A DNA stretch of 64,000 nt from Streptomyces sp. CB02923 (GTDB lineage Bacteria; Actinomycetota; Actinomycetes; Streptomycetales; Streptomycetaceae), in contig NZ_LWKZ01000001.1 of the NCBI RefSeq assembly GCF_001905005.1, positions 375,775-439,774 on the forward strand. The letters are read 5' to 3'. Below, one piece after another: positions 39,617 through 47,898 of this stretch. A model generated the notes under the pieces. It searched no databases and was not told where the DNA came from. It saw only the letters and a program-made list of their open reading frames with translations. Both the position numbers and the translations under genes were made by a program. The first letter of the stretch is position 1; the number at the start of each line of letters is the position of its first letter.

Positions 39617-40953
39617 GCCGCCGTCCTGCCGCCGCGCGCCGGGCCCCGGGCGCTGGCCGGGAAGGCCGTTCCGGCCATTCCTGCGGTCAGCGTGGTGCCG
39701 TCGGCGGGGTCGATGAGCAGGAACGATCCGGTACGCCGGGAGTCGGCGTAGGGGTCCAGGGCGAGGGGTTCGGCGGTGCGCAGCACGATGCGGCCGATGT
39801 CGTTGGCGGCCAGTTCGCCGGGCGCCGGGTGCTGGGAGAGGTCGTCGAGGGTCAGCCGGGAGGGGATGGTTTTGACGAGGGCTTTGACGGTGCGGGTGGT
39901 GTGTTTGAGCAGGACCCGCTGGCCGGCCCTCAGGGGCTGGTCGGCGACGTGGCAGACGGTGGCCTCGATGTCGCGGGTGACGGCGGGCGGCGCGGCGGCC
40001 GGGGCGATCAGGTCGCCGCGGGAGATGTCCAGGTCGTCGGCGAGGCGGACGGTCACCGACTGCGGCGCCCAGGCCACGTCCACCGCCTGGCCCAGCACGT
40101 CCAGCGCCGCCACGGTGCTGGTCCGGCCCGACGGCAGGACGGTCACCGCGTCGCCGGTGCGCAGCACACCCGAGGCGATCTGCCCCGCGTAGCCGCGGTA
40201 GTCGGGCAGTTCGGGAGTCTGCGGGCGGATGACGTACTGCACCGGGAAGCGCGCCGGGTCCTCGGAAGGGTCGGCCACCACCGGCACGCTCTCCAGGTGC
40301 TCCAGCACGGTCGGCCCGCCGTACCAGTCCATGTTGGTGGACGGGGTCACGACGTTGTCGCCGGCCAGCGCGGAGATCGGGATGGCGGTGATCTCCGGTA
40401 CGCCCAGCGAGGCGGCGTACGTGGTGAACTCCGCGGCGATGGCCGCGAAGACCGGCTCGGCGTAGGCGGCCAGGTCCATCTTGTTGACGGCCAGGACGAC
40501 GTGGGGGACGCGCAGCAGGGCGGCGACGGCGGCGTGGCGGCGGGTCTGCTCGACGACGCCGTGGCGGGCGTCGACCAGCACCACGGCCAGCTCGGCGGTG
40601 GAGGCGCCGGTGACCATGTTGCGGGTGTACTGCACATGGCCGGGGGTGTCGGCGAGGATGAAGCGGCGCCGGGGCGTGGCGAAGTAGCGGTAGGCGACAT
40701 CGATGGTGATGCCCTGCTCCCGCTCGGCCCGCAGCCCGTCGGTCAAAAGGGCCAGGTCGGGCGCCTCCTGGCCGCGGCCCAGCGAGGCCCGCTCGACCGC
40801 TTCGAGCTGGTCGGCCAGCACCGACTTCGAATCGTGCAGCAGCCGCCCCACCAGCGTGGACTTGCCGTCGTCCACCGAGCCGGCGGTGGCGAAGCGCAGC
40901 AGCGAGGTGGCGGCCGTACCGGCCACGTCGACCGGATCGACAATCGTGCTCAT
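39613..40953 (-). CDS. cysN: Sulfate adenylyltransferase large subunit CysN
   Basis: Predicted 446 aa; start codon overlaps the cysD stop (TAATG). A GTPase of the EF-Tu type that drives ATP sulfurylase: P-loop GSVDDGKSTLVGRL, G2 region EREQGITIDVAYRYF, DTPGH, and NKMD. GTP hydrolysis powers synthesis of adenylyl sulfate by CysD. There is no fused APS kinase (CysC) domain, so PAPS for the sulfotransferase must come from a kinase elsewhere. A cysND pair beside a sulfotransferase indicates dedicated sulfate activation for tailoring. Confidence 0.95.
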   Translation of the reverse strand: MSTIVDPVDVAGTAATSLLRFATAGSVDDGKSTLVGRLLHDSKSVLADQLEAVERASLGRGQEAPDLALLTDGLRAEREQGITIDVAYRYFATPRRRFILADTPGHVQYTRNMVTGASTAELAVVLVDARHGVVEQTRRHAAVAALLRVPHVVLAVNKMDLAAYAEPVFAAIAAEFTTYAASLGVPEITAIPISALAGDNVVTPSTNMDWYGGPTVLEHLESVPVVADPSEDPARFPVQYVIRPQTPELPDYRGYAGQIASGVLRTGDAVTVLPSGRTSTVAALDVLGQAVDVAWAPQSVTVRLADDLDISRGDLIAPAAAPPAVTRDIEATVCHVADQPLRAGQRVLLKHTTRTVKALVKTIPSRLTLDDLSQHPAPGELAANDIGRIVLRTAEPLALDPYADSRRTGSFLLIDPADGTTLTAGMAGTAFPASARGPARGGRTAA

Positions 40954-41879
40954 TAGAAGTACCCCTCGCGCTTGCGGTCCTCCATGGCGGCCTCGGACAG
41001 TTTGTCGTCGGCCCGGGTGGCGCCCCGCTCGGTCAGGCGGGAGGCGGCGATCTCGGCGATGACGGCCTCGATGGTGGCCGCGTCGGAGTCGACGGCGCCG
41101 GTGCAGGACATGTCGCCGACGGTGCGGTAGCGCACCTGCCGCGTCTCGACCCGCTCGCCGTCCCTGGGGCCGCCCCAGGCGCCGGGCGCCAGCCACATGC
41201 CGCCGCGGGCGAAGACCTGGCGCTGGTGGGCGTAGTAGATGGCGGGCAGTTCGATTTTTTCGCGGGCGATGTACTGCCACACGTCCAGTTCGGTCCAGTT
41301 CGACAGGGGGAAGACGCGCACGTGTTCGCCGGGTGAGTGGCGGCCGTTGTAGAGCTGCCACAGTTCGGGGCGCTGGCGGCGCGGGTCCCAGCCGCCGAAC
41401 TCGTCACGCAGGGAGAAGACGCGTTCCTTGGCGCGGGCTTTTTCCTCGTCCCGGCGTCCGCCGCCGAAGACGGCGTCGAAGCGGTTCGCTTCGATGGCGT
41501 GCAGCAGCGGCACGGTCTGCAGCGGGTTGCGGGTGCCGTCGGGGCGCTCGCGCAGCTCGCCGCGGTCGATGAAGTCCTGGACGGAGGCGACGTGCAGGCG
41601 CAGGCCATGCCGGGCCACCGTGCGGTCGCGGTAGTCGAGGACTTCGGGGAAGTTGTGGCCGGTGTCGACGTGCAGCAGCGCGAACGGCACCGGCGCGGGG
41701 GCGAAGGCCTTCAGGGCCAGGTGCAGCATCAGGATGGAGTCCTTGCCGCCGGAGAAGAGGATCACCGGCCGCTCGAACTCCCCCGCCACCTCACGGAAGA
41801 TGTGCACCGCCTCCGACTCCAGCGCATCCAGATGACTCAGCGCATACGGGGTGCCGACGTCCCTCTCGATGACTTTCAC
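40953..41879 (-). CDS. cysD: Sulfate adenylyltransferase subunit CysD
   Basis: Predicted 308 aa. PP-loop SGGKDS (residues 43-48) binds ATP and makes adenylyl sulfate together with CysN. Family features ELDVWQYIAREKIELP and the C-terminal KREGYF are present. The gene lies 4 bp after the sulfotransferase gene and overlaps cysN, forming a sulfation operon. Confidence 0.96.
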   Translation of the reverse strand: MKVIERDVGTPYALSHLDALESEAVHIFREVAGEFERPVILFSGGKDSILMLHLALKAFAPAPVPFALLHVDTGHNFPEVLDYRDRTVARHGLRLHVASVQDFIDRGELRERPDGTRNPLQTVPLLHAIEANRFDAVFGGGRRDEEKARAKERVFSLRDEFGGWDPRRQRPELWQLYNGRHSPGEHVRVFPLSNWTELDVWQYIAREKIELPAIYYAHQRQVFARGGMWLAPGAWGGPRDGERVETRQVRYRTVGDMSCTGAVDSDAATIEAVIAEIAASRLTERGATRADDKLSEAAMEDRKREGYF

Positions 41880-41883
41880 GCCT

Positions 41884-42954
41884 TCACCGGGAAGCGGACG
41901 AGTTCACGGCGGCATCGGCACGTGGCTCACTGTGCCGGAGGGCGAGCGTGCCCGGTCGGCAGCTCTCGCGGAGTGCGGTGAGTTCCTCCGCGGGAAGGCG
42001 CAGAGCGCTGCCCCGCCTGCCGCCGTCGAGCAGCGCCTGCCCGGCGGCCAGCCAGTCGGGCAGCGGTGCGACCCCGATGAAGGCGGCCAGGCGGGTCAGT
42101 TCCCGTTCCGGGTCGTCCAGGAGCGCCTCGTAGCCGAGCGACGTACGGTGGTCCGCCGGTACCTGTTCCAGGTGCCGCACGCCGTCCACGACACTGCGCG
42201 ACCACAGGCGCCCGAGCCTGGCGGGTGAGATCTCGTGCTCGACCACCCAGCGGGGGTCGAATCGGCGGGTCATGAGTTCCCTCAGATCGGGCGGCAACGC
42301 GTCGACCTGGCTTCCGGTCAGCTCGGCGACCGACGCGGCGCCGGTCAGGCCGAGTATCTCCGCCGTCAGTGCGATCATCCGGAAGCCGGGGTGGCGGCTC
42401 ATGGAAACGGCGCAGTCGGGGCCGTCGCGGAACAGGTGAACGAACTTCGCCCCGGGAAACGCCGCGCGCAACTGCGGGACCCAGTGCAGTGAATAACCGG
42501 AACGTTCGACGGCCACCGTCCTGTCCCGCCATTCGCAGAGCGTGTCGAAGAACGCTTCGAAATGCTGTCCGGCCGGCCTGCGTGGCCATGCGCATATTTC
42601 GTGGGCAAGTGCGTCGAAGAGGCCGTCGGGGTCGTCCGTCAGATGTGGCAGCACCATCATGGACAGTGCGGGAATTCCGGTGCCCTCGACCGTGAATCGT
42701 CCCGGGCGCCGGAGGTAGAGGAACTCGGCGATCTGTGCGCCGTTGCGGACGAGTGCGTCGTGCCCGGGGCTGGGGCGGGCCAGAAGTTCCCAGAACTCCT
42801 CCCCCGTGATGTCTTTCCGCGGTACCGCTTCGGCTCGCCCCAATGAGGTGAACAGTTCGTTGATGCTGAGGACGTCCGGATGGAGATTGATGATCCGGGA
42901 CAGCGCGGTCGAACCGCTCCGGCCCGTTCCGACGATGAAGGTCAATGGCCGCAT
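41884..42954 (-). CDS. PAPS-dependent sulfotransferase
   Basis: Predicted 356 aa. The 5'-phosphosulfate-binding loop is FIVGTGRSGSTALSRII (residues 6-22), and the 3'-phosphate-binding region is likely FVHLFRDGPDCAVSMSRHP. It transfers sulfate from PAPS to a hydroxyl or amine. ATG preceded by GGAGCAAGC. With cysD 4 bp downstream, and the SARP and lanthipeptide genes upstream on the same strand, a role in tailoring a local metabolite is likely. The lanthipeptide core's Tyr and the terpenoid product are both candidate acceptors. Confidence 0.88.
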   Translation of the reverse strand: MRPLTFIVGTGRSGSTALSRIINLHPDVLSINELFTSLGRAEAVPRKDITGEEFWELLARPSPGHDALVRNGAQIAEFLYLRRPGRFTVEGTGIPALSMMVLPHLTDDPDGLFDALAHEICAWPRRPAGQHFEAFFDTLCEWRDRTVAVERSGYSLHWVPQLRAAFPGAKFVHLFRDGPDCAVSMSRHPGFRMIALTAEILGLTGAASVAELTGSQVDALPPDLRELMTRRFDPRWVVEHEISPARLGRLWSRSVVDGVRHLEQVPADHRTSLGYEALLDDPERELTRLAAFIGVAPLPDWLAAGQALLDGGRRGSALRLPAEELTALRESCRPGTLALRHSEPRADAAVNSSASR

Positions 42955-43088
42955 GCTTGCTCCAGTCCGATGTAAGGGTCCGTCCTCCGTCGGCGGCGGC
43001 CCGGTGGCCGCGACCGGTACCCGTCACACCTTCTTCCGCGCCCGGACCGCTTCGCGGGCGGTCCGCGGGGAAGCGGCACCCGGCCGGG

Positions 43089-43883
43089 TCAGGCGCCGCC
43101 GCCCGCCGACAGGCACGGAGAGGTCGCGGCGGCGGCGAGGTTCAGTGTCAGCGCGGGGTCGGACCTGAGAATGGCCTGCTCCAGCTCCCGCAGCGGGGCG
43201 GTCGGTTCGATGCCGAGTTCGTCGACCATCCGCTCCCGCGTCGCCCTGAAGGCGGCCAGCGCCTCGGCCGTGCGCCCGCAGCGGTACAGCGCCGTCATGA
43301 GCTGATACGTCAGCCGTTCCCGCGCGTAATGCCCGCGGGCCATCACCATGATCTCGTCCACGATCTTCTCGTGGTCGCCCAGGTCGAGACCGAGGGCGAA
43401 GCGCTCCTCCACCGCGGTGAGGTAGATGTCCTCCAGCCTGGGCTGCTCGAACACGCGCAACGGGCTGTCGACGAGGTCGGTGAGCGGTGTGCCGCGCCAC
43501 AGCACCAGTGCCTCGTCCAGGGTGTCCGCTGCCTCGCGCAGCGCTTCCCGGCTCAGTTTCCGGGAGAGTAACAACATCCTGCGGAATCTCTCCACGTCTA
43601 TCTCGTAGAGTTCGGCGGCCAGGCGATATCCGCCGGACTCGGTGTGAATGCGCCCGGCCGGAAGTATTTTCCTGAGACGCTTTATGTGATTACGCAGAGT
43701 AACCCGTGCGGTAGCGGGCGTCTTGACGCCCCACAGCTGATCGGCGAGCTCCTCCGTGGGGACGACGCGGCCGGCCCTGAGTGCCAGTGCGGCCAAAGTC
43801 GTACGCAGCATCGGAGCCTGTATCGGAAGGATCCCCCCGTCGTCGCCCAGAACCTCCACGGTTCCCAAGAGCCGTATCTCCAC
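43089..43883 (-). CDS. SARP-family transcriptional activator
   Basis: Predicted 264 aa from a GTG with GGAGG upstream. The OmpR-like winged helix (VEIRLLGTVEVLGDDG to GGYRLAAE) is followed by the bacterial transcriptional activation domain (RFRRMLLLSRKLSREALREA to AFRATRERMVDELGIEP), the AfsR/DnrI/RedD layout. It should bind direct repeats upstream of biosynthetic genes and recruit RNA polymerase. Codon 105 is TTA, making translation dependent on bldA. Located between lanM and the sulfotransferase on the same strand, it is the likely pathway-specific activator. Confidence 0.9.
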   Translation of the reverse strand: MEIRLLGTVEVLGDDGGILPIQAPMLRTTLAALALRAGRVVPTEELADQLWGVKTPATARVTLRNHIKRLRKILPAGRIHTESGGYRLAAELYEIDVERFRRMLLLSRKLSREALREAADTLDEALVLWRGTPLTDLVDSPLRVFEQPRLEDIYLTAVEERFALGLDLGDHEKIVDEIMVMARGHYARERLTYQLMTALYRCGRTAEALAAFRATRERMVDELGIEPTAPLRELEQAILRSDPALTLNLAAAATSPCLSAGGGA

Positions 43884-44113
43884 GGTTTCCCTCCACTTAC
43901 GCAGAGGCAGGCAAACGGAACTCTGCATACCGCGCCCCCGCTGCACGATCGTTTCCGTTATCGCCGCATCATATATCAACTCCTCCGAATATTGCATGTA
44001 TATTTCAGGCGGTGGCCCGCGGTCATTACGGCCGCACATCAGGCGGCTACGGGCCCGCGAAAAGCCGCAGGACAACAAGGGGCGAAACCCCGAAAGCCCG
44101 GCACCCGGAACTT

Positions 44114-47100
44114 TCAGGTCCGGTGCCCGGACGTGGTCTCCTGTGTCAGCCGGTCCGGCGACTCCAGCCACAGCACACCGGGGACCTGGCGGGGAGCGGC
44201 CAGCCGCATCAGCCCCAGGCACACCCCGGCCGTGCCGATCATCAGGCCCGGTACGTCGATCTCCCCGGCCGGCACACCGGAGATCGCCCCCGCCGACTTC
44301 ACCTGGGCCAGTACGCCGTGCGCGATCTCCTCCCTGGCCCGTCGCCACGGCTCCGGCGACGCGGCATCCGCGAGGACATCGCCCGCCAGGGTGAACAGCT
44401 CCAGGTTCCCGAGGTCCCCGTGGCACAGGCTGTGGTTGCGGCCGAACTCACCGGCGTAGGTCTCCGCCAGCGCCGTACCGGCTTCCGCCCGGAGTACGGC
44501 GTCCTCCCGGGCGCGCAGCATCAGGAGCCGGGACATGCCGACCCCCACGCCTCCGTTGCACCACCAGTTGGACGCGGTCAGCGACGCCTTCGTGCCGACG
44601 TCCAGGTCCTGCCGGAGGTCCCGCCACCGGCGCTGCTCCGGAAGGTACAGCCGCCGGTCGAACTCCGCCGCCCGGTCGGCCAGTTCGGCCAGTTCGGCGG
44701 ATCCGAGGAAGGCGGACAGCTCGGACAGTGCCCAGGCGATGCCCGCGGAGCCGTGCGAGAAGCCGCCCAGCGGGTCGGACTTCTCGGCCGGGCGCCACCC
44801 CGCGGTCCCCTCGACGTCCACCTGGGTCTCCACCAGGCGCTGGGCGCACAGCGCGGCGATGTCGCGCAACTGCCGGTGCCCGTAGCGGCGGTGCAGGTTG
44901 ACGGCGACGACGGCGCAGCCGGCCAGCCCTCCGATGACGTCCGGCGACTGCTCCTCCTCGGCTGCCCGGCGCAGTACGGGCACGAAGCTCTCGATGTGCT
45001 CCGCGAAGTCCGGCTCCCCGGTGACGTGCGCCATGTGGTCGAGCGCGTACAGCAGGCCCGCGATGCCGTCGAAGGCACCGGCGGTGTCGGCGATCCCGTT
45101 GTCCCGGATGTCCCTGAGGTGGTCCAGCATCGGTACCGTGCAGCGGCGCGCCAGGTCCAGGTAGCGGTCGTCCTGGAAGAGGGAAGCCGCGTAGCCGAAC
45201 GTCACGGCGAAGCCGGCGAGTCCGTCGTACAGCGTGGTGCCGACCGGCCGGTAGGTGAGCGAGTCCTCACGGCCGCCGTCCAGGCTCACGCCGAGCCAGC
45301 TGCAGTCCTCCGTGCCGAGCAGGGCACGGTCGGCCAGTTGGGTGGCCAGGCCCCGGGCCAGGGATGCCGCGTCCTGGGTGCCGATTTCCGGCGCGTCCGG
45401 CGCGGGACGCCACTGCGGACGCCGCTGTCCTTTGAGGAGGGTGCTCAGCGTCTCGCGGATGATGCGTTCCTGGCCCTGCCGGTGGGCCTCCCCGAAGCCG
45501 TCCAGCTTCGTGCGGACACCGGCGAGGCTCGGCTCCTCGAAGAACGCGCCCAGGGGTCCGTAGCCCGGCGCGTGGATCTCCGTGGCGGCCGGCCGGGTGC
45601 GGAAGCACGGCACGTCACCGCTGATCAGCTGGCGCTTCTCGCTGTCCACGAGAGGGATCAGGTCCGGGCGGGTCTCGGCGGTCGCCCACAGCTTGTCCAG
45701 CAGGCGCTCCCGGTCCAGCGCGTTGCGCAGGTAGTCGGGGTGGTAGCTCTCGGTCAGGAAGAGGCTGTAGCGGCGGGTGAGCCGGGCGAGGTGCCGGATC
45801 TCGATGTCCGCCGAGTCGTCGAGCAGGTGGCGGAACCGGTCGCGGTGCCGCTCGATGATCTCGTACGTGTCGTGGAACCCGGCGACGACCCGCTCCCGGT
45901 GGTCTTCGGGCCGGACCTCCAGCCCTTCGCCGAACGGGCGGTTCTTGGCTCCGCTCATCTGCGCGAGGCGGGCCTCCAGGCGCATGGTGTCCTGGTAGGA
46001 GTCCACGAGGGTGGGGACCGGGCGGGTGGTGCGCGTGATCGCTCCGCCGCCTATGGCGCTGAGGTCCACGCCCTCCACCCGTCGGTCGCCGAAGACGCGC
46101 GCCGGGAGGACTCCCGTGGCGAGTACGCCCTGGAACAGGGTGTTCATCGCCTTGTGGTGCGCGGTGACCACCTCGCCCTCCGGCTGGGCGGTCTGCTGGA
46201 AGATGGTCTCCAGGTCGATGGGCACGGGAAACGGCCCGGCGGCGATGATGTTCTCCAGGTGGAAGTCGATGGCTCCCACGGTCATCAGGATGGCCAGCGT
46301 GCTGCCCGTCCGCCAGTAGAAGTCCTCGATGTCCCGGCGGGTGGCGCAGGGGGTGTGGTCGATGTACTCGCACCAGCCGTAGTCGTCCCGCTCCAGGACC
46401 CGCATGCCCGTGTTCTCCAGGGGCGGGCCGTACGCGTTGACGGTGTCCACCAGGGCGCGGTAGGCCGCTTCCGTCGCCACGGACCGGGGTTTGTACACCA
46501 GTCGGGTGCCGTCGTCGAACGTGAGGAGGGCGACGGAGCGGCCGCGGTGGTGGCTGTCGCCGAGATCCAGGCCGAGGCCGGCCAGGCTGTCGGCCGAGGT
46601 GGTGGTCAGACCCGCGTCCCGCAGCAGCCGTTCGTCCGCCACCAGGCGCCGCAGCAGTTCGGCGATGTGCGCGGTCCACTGGTTCCCGGCCTCGATCATG
46701 GAGCGTCCCAGTACGGGGTATTCCGTGAAGAGCCGCTGCCGGTAGGAGGTGGCGGGCAGGATCTGCCCGGCGTACCAGTCGTAGCGCTCGTGCGGGGTGC
46801 CGCCTTCGAGGACGCCTTCGGTCCGGGCGACGTTCAGTTCGAGGACGAGAGTGCGGGCGCTCACCCGCAGCAGGCGGTTGGCCAGCGCGCCCAGCAGGTC
46901 CGCGCGCAGCCGCCCGGCCAGCTTGGTCAGGACGTCCGGGCCGTCCGCCAGCTCGGCCAGCAACCGCTCCTCGAAGTACCCGAGGAAGCTGCCGAGCAGG
47001 CCCTCGAACGGGAGCCGGGGGAACACCTCGGCGAACATCTTCGTCGTGAACCGCGGAGTGTCCTCCGCCTCCGCGGGGCGCGCGAGCACCTCGGACAGCT

Positions 47101-47356
47101 CCGCGGTCCAGGACATGGCCTCCGGCAGCACGGCGAAGTCCGTTGCCGTGATCGCCACGGCGAACTCTTCCGCCGTCGTTCCGGAACGGGCCAAGCGCTG
47201 CCGGAAGGCACTTTCGGACATGAACGCCGATTCGCGCCACCGCACCACGGCGGCTTTCGCCTCGTCCGATGGTGTGGTGCCGCTCGGCGGAAGGCGCTCG
47301 TAGCTGTAGGCCGCGTTGTCCGTACCGGTGAGGTGTACCGTGCGCTTGACTGTCAT
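44114..47356 (-). CDS. lanM: Class II lanthipeptide synthetase LanM
   Basis: Predicted 1080 aa. The N-terminal two thirds is the kinase-like dehydratase domain that phosphorylates and eliminates Ser/Thr in the precursor (GRSVALLTFDDGTRLVYKPR, then HLENIIAAG). The C-terminal LanC-like cyclase has its zinc ligands: Cys in NWWCNGGVG (near 930) and Cys-His in SLCHGDLGN (near 975), plus the GGFSHGSAGIAWAL motif. Cyclisation makes lanthionine and methyllanthionine rings. It lies 189 bp downstream of the precursor gene with a hairpin between them. A single LanM next to one precursor suggests a one-peptide lantibiotic. Confidence 0.96.
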   Translation of the reverse strand: MTVKRTVHLTGTDNAAYSYERLPPSGTTPSDEAKAAVVRWRESAFMSESAFRQRLARSGTTAEEFAVAITATDFAVLPEAMSWTAELSEVLARPAEAEDTPRFTTKMFAEVFPRLPFEGLLGSFLGYFEERLLAELADGPDVLTKLAGRLRADLLGALANRLLRVSARTLVLELNVARTEGVLEGGTPHERYDWYAGQILPATSYRQRLFTEYPVLGRSMIEAGNQWTAHIAELLRRLVADERLLRDAGLTTTSADSLAGLGLDLGDSHHRGRSVALLTFDDGTRLVYKPRSVATEAAYRALVDTVNAYGPPLENTGMRVLERDDYGWCEYIDHTPCATRRDIEDFYWRTGSTLAILMTVGAIDFHLENIIAAGPFPVPIDLETIFQQTAQPEGEVVTAHHKAMNTLFQGVLATGVLPARVFGDRRVEGVDLSAIGGGAITRTTRPVPTLVDSYQDTMRLEARLAQMSGAKNRPFGEGLEVRPEDHRERVVAGFHDTYEIIERHRDRFRHLLDDSADIEIRHLARLTRRYSLFLTESYHPDYLRNALDRERLLDKLWATAETRPDLIPLVDSEKRQLISGDVPCFRTRPAATEIHAPGYGPLGAFFEEPSLAGVRTKLDGFGEAHRQGQERIIRETLSTLLKGQRRPQWRPAPDAPEIGTQDAASLARGLATQLADRALLGTEDCSWLGVSLDGGREDSLTYRPVGTTLYDGLAGFAVTFGYAASLFQDDRYLDLARRCTVPMLDHLRDIRDNGIADTAGAFDGIAGLLYALDHMAHVTGEPDFAEHIESFVPVLRRAAEEEQSPDVIGGLAGCAVVAVNLHRRYGHRQLRDIAALCAQRLVETQVDVEGTAGWRPAEKSDPLGGFSHGSAGIAWALSELSAFLGSAELAELADRAAEFDRRLYLPEQRRWRDLRQDLDVGTKASLTASNWWCNGGVGVGMSRLLMLRAREDAVLRAEAGTALAETYAGEFGRNHSLCHGDLGNLELFTLAGDVLADAASPEPWRRAREEIAHGVLAQVKSAGAISGVPAGEIDVPGLMIGTAGVCLGLMRLAAPRQVPGVLWLESPDRLTQETTSGHRT

Positions 47357-47409
47357 GGTGGCTCGTGCACTCCGTCTTGAGCAGTCGACATCGAATCCGG
47401 CGAAATCGC

Positions 47410-47439
47410 GTGGTGGGCGGTCACAGGACCGCCCACCAC
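47410..47439 (-). terminator. Hairpin between precursor and lanM
   Basis: GTGGTGGGCGGTC-ACAG-GACCGCCCACCAC, a perfect 13-bp stem. Positioned after the precursor stop on the minus strand without a strong T-run, it could act as an attenuator or mRNA stabiliser giving more precursor than enzyme. Confidence 0.7.
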
Positions 47440-47545
47440 GGATTACCGCTCCTCGGGGCCGGGCTGTCGGCACCGGCCCGGAGGAACATCAAGGAGAAGA
47501 AGTCAGTTCACCGGGCGTGCCGTGGAACTGTTTTCCTCAACCGGT

Positions 47546-47710
47546 TCAGCAGAAGCACTCGGTGGTGATGGTGCAGAAGTAGCCACTGCTGATCATGTGG
47601 GCGGACTGGTCCTCACGCAGATCCGCCAGGGAAAGCTCGCCGAAGTTGGCGCCCGCCGGGTTGGTGACGTCCTGGGCACCGGTCTTCCAGGCAGCTGCTT
47701 CCGTGCTCAT
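47546..47710 (-). CDS. lanA: Lanthipeptide precursor, actagardine-like
   Basis: Predicted 54 aa, ATG with GGAGGTAACC upstream. The leader, with NPAGANFGELSLADLRED, strongly resembles actagardine-group leaders, which share an NPAG/HPAG...FGEL...DLRED pattern in my recollection. The core is SSGYFCTITTECFC (residues 41-54). Actagardine is SSGWVCTLTIECGTVICAC, so rings 1 (Ser to Cys46), 2 (Thr47 to Cys52) and 3 (Thr49 to Cys54) map onto this core, while the last ring and the segment GTVICAC are reduced to FC. CTITTEC matches the mersacidin-type lipid II-binding ring CTxTxEC. Leader cleavage is probably between Ile40 and Ser41. Confidence 0.92.
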   Translation of the reverse strand: MSTEAAAWKTGAQDVTNPAGANFGELSLADLREDQSAHMISSGYFCTITTECFC

Positions 47711-47845
47711 GGTTACCTCCGTTGTTGTAGAGCCGGGATGCACCGGAACTGAACCAGCGAGGTGCATCCGCTTCCTGATGATTCTGCAACGGAGGGCGTA
47801 GCAGATCGGTAGCCGGTCAGTAGCCTCGCAGGTGAATGGAGTTGC

Positions 47846-47876
47846 GGGAGAGGGGAATTGCGGATTCCCCTCTCCC
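47846..47876. terminator. Terminator downstream of ABC permease
   Basis: GGGAGAGGGGAAT-TGCGG-ATTCCCCTCTCCC, a 13-bp perfect stem. It separates the exporter transcript from the lanA promoter region (47711-47845). Confidence 0.8.
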
Positions 47877-47898
47877 GGCCCGGTCCGCGCCCCGGCGG

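Noticed and set aside
43884..44426. N-terminal extension of the SARP
   Set aside because: Adds about 180 residues unlike any SARP; the GTG at 43883 has a good ribosome-binding site and begins at the DNA-binding domain.
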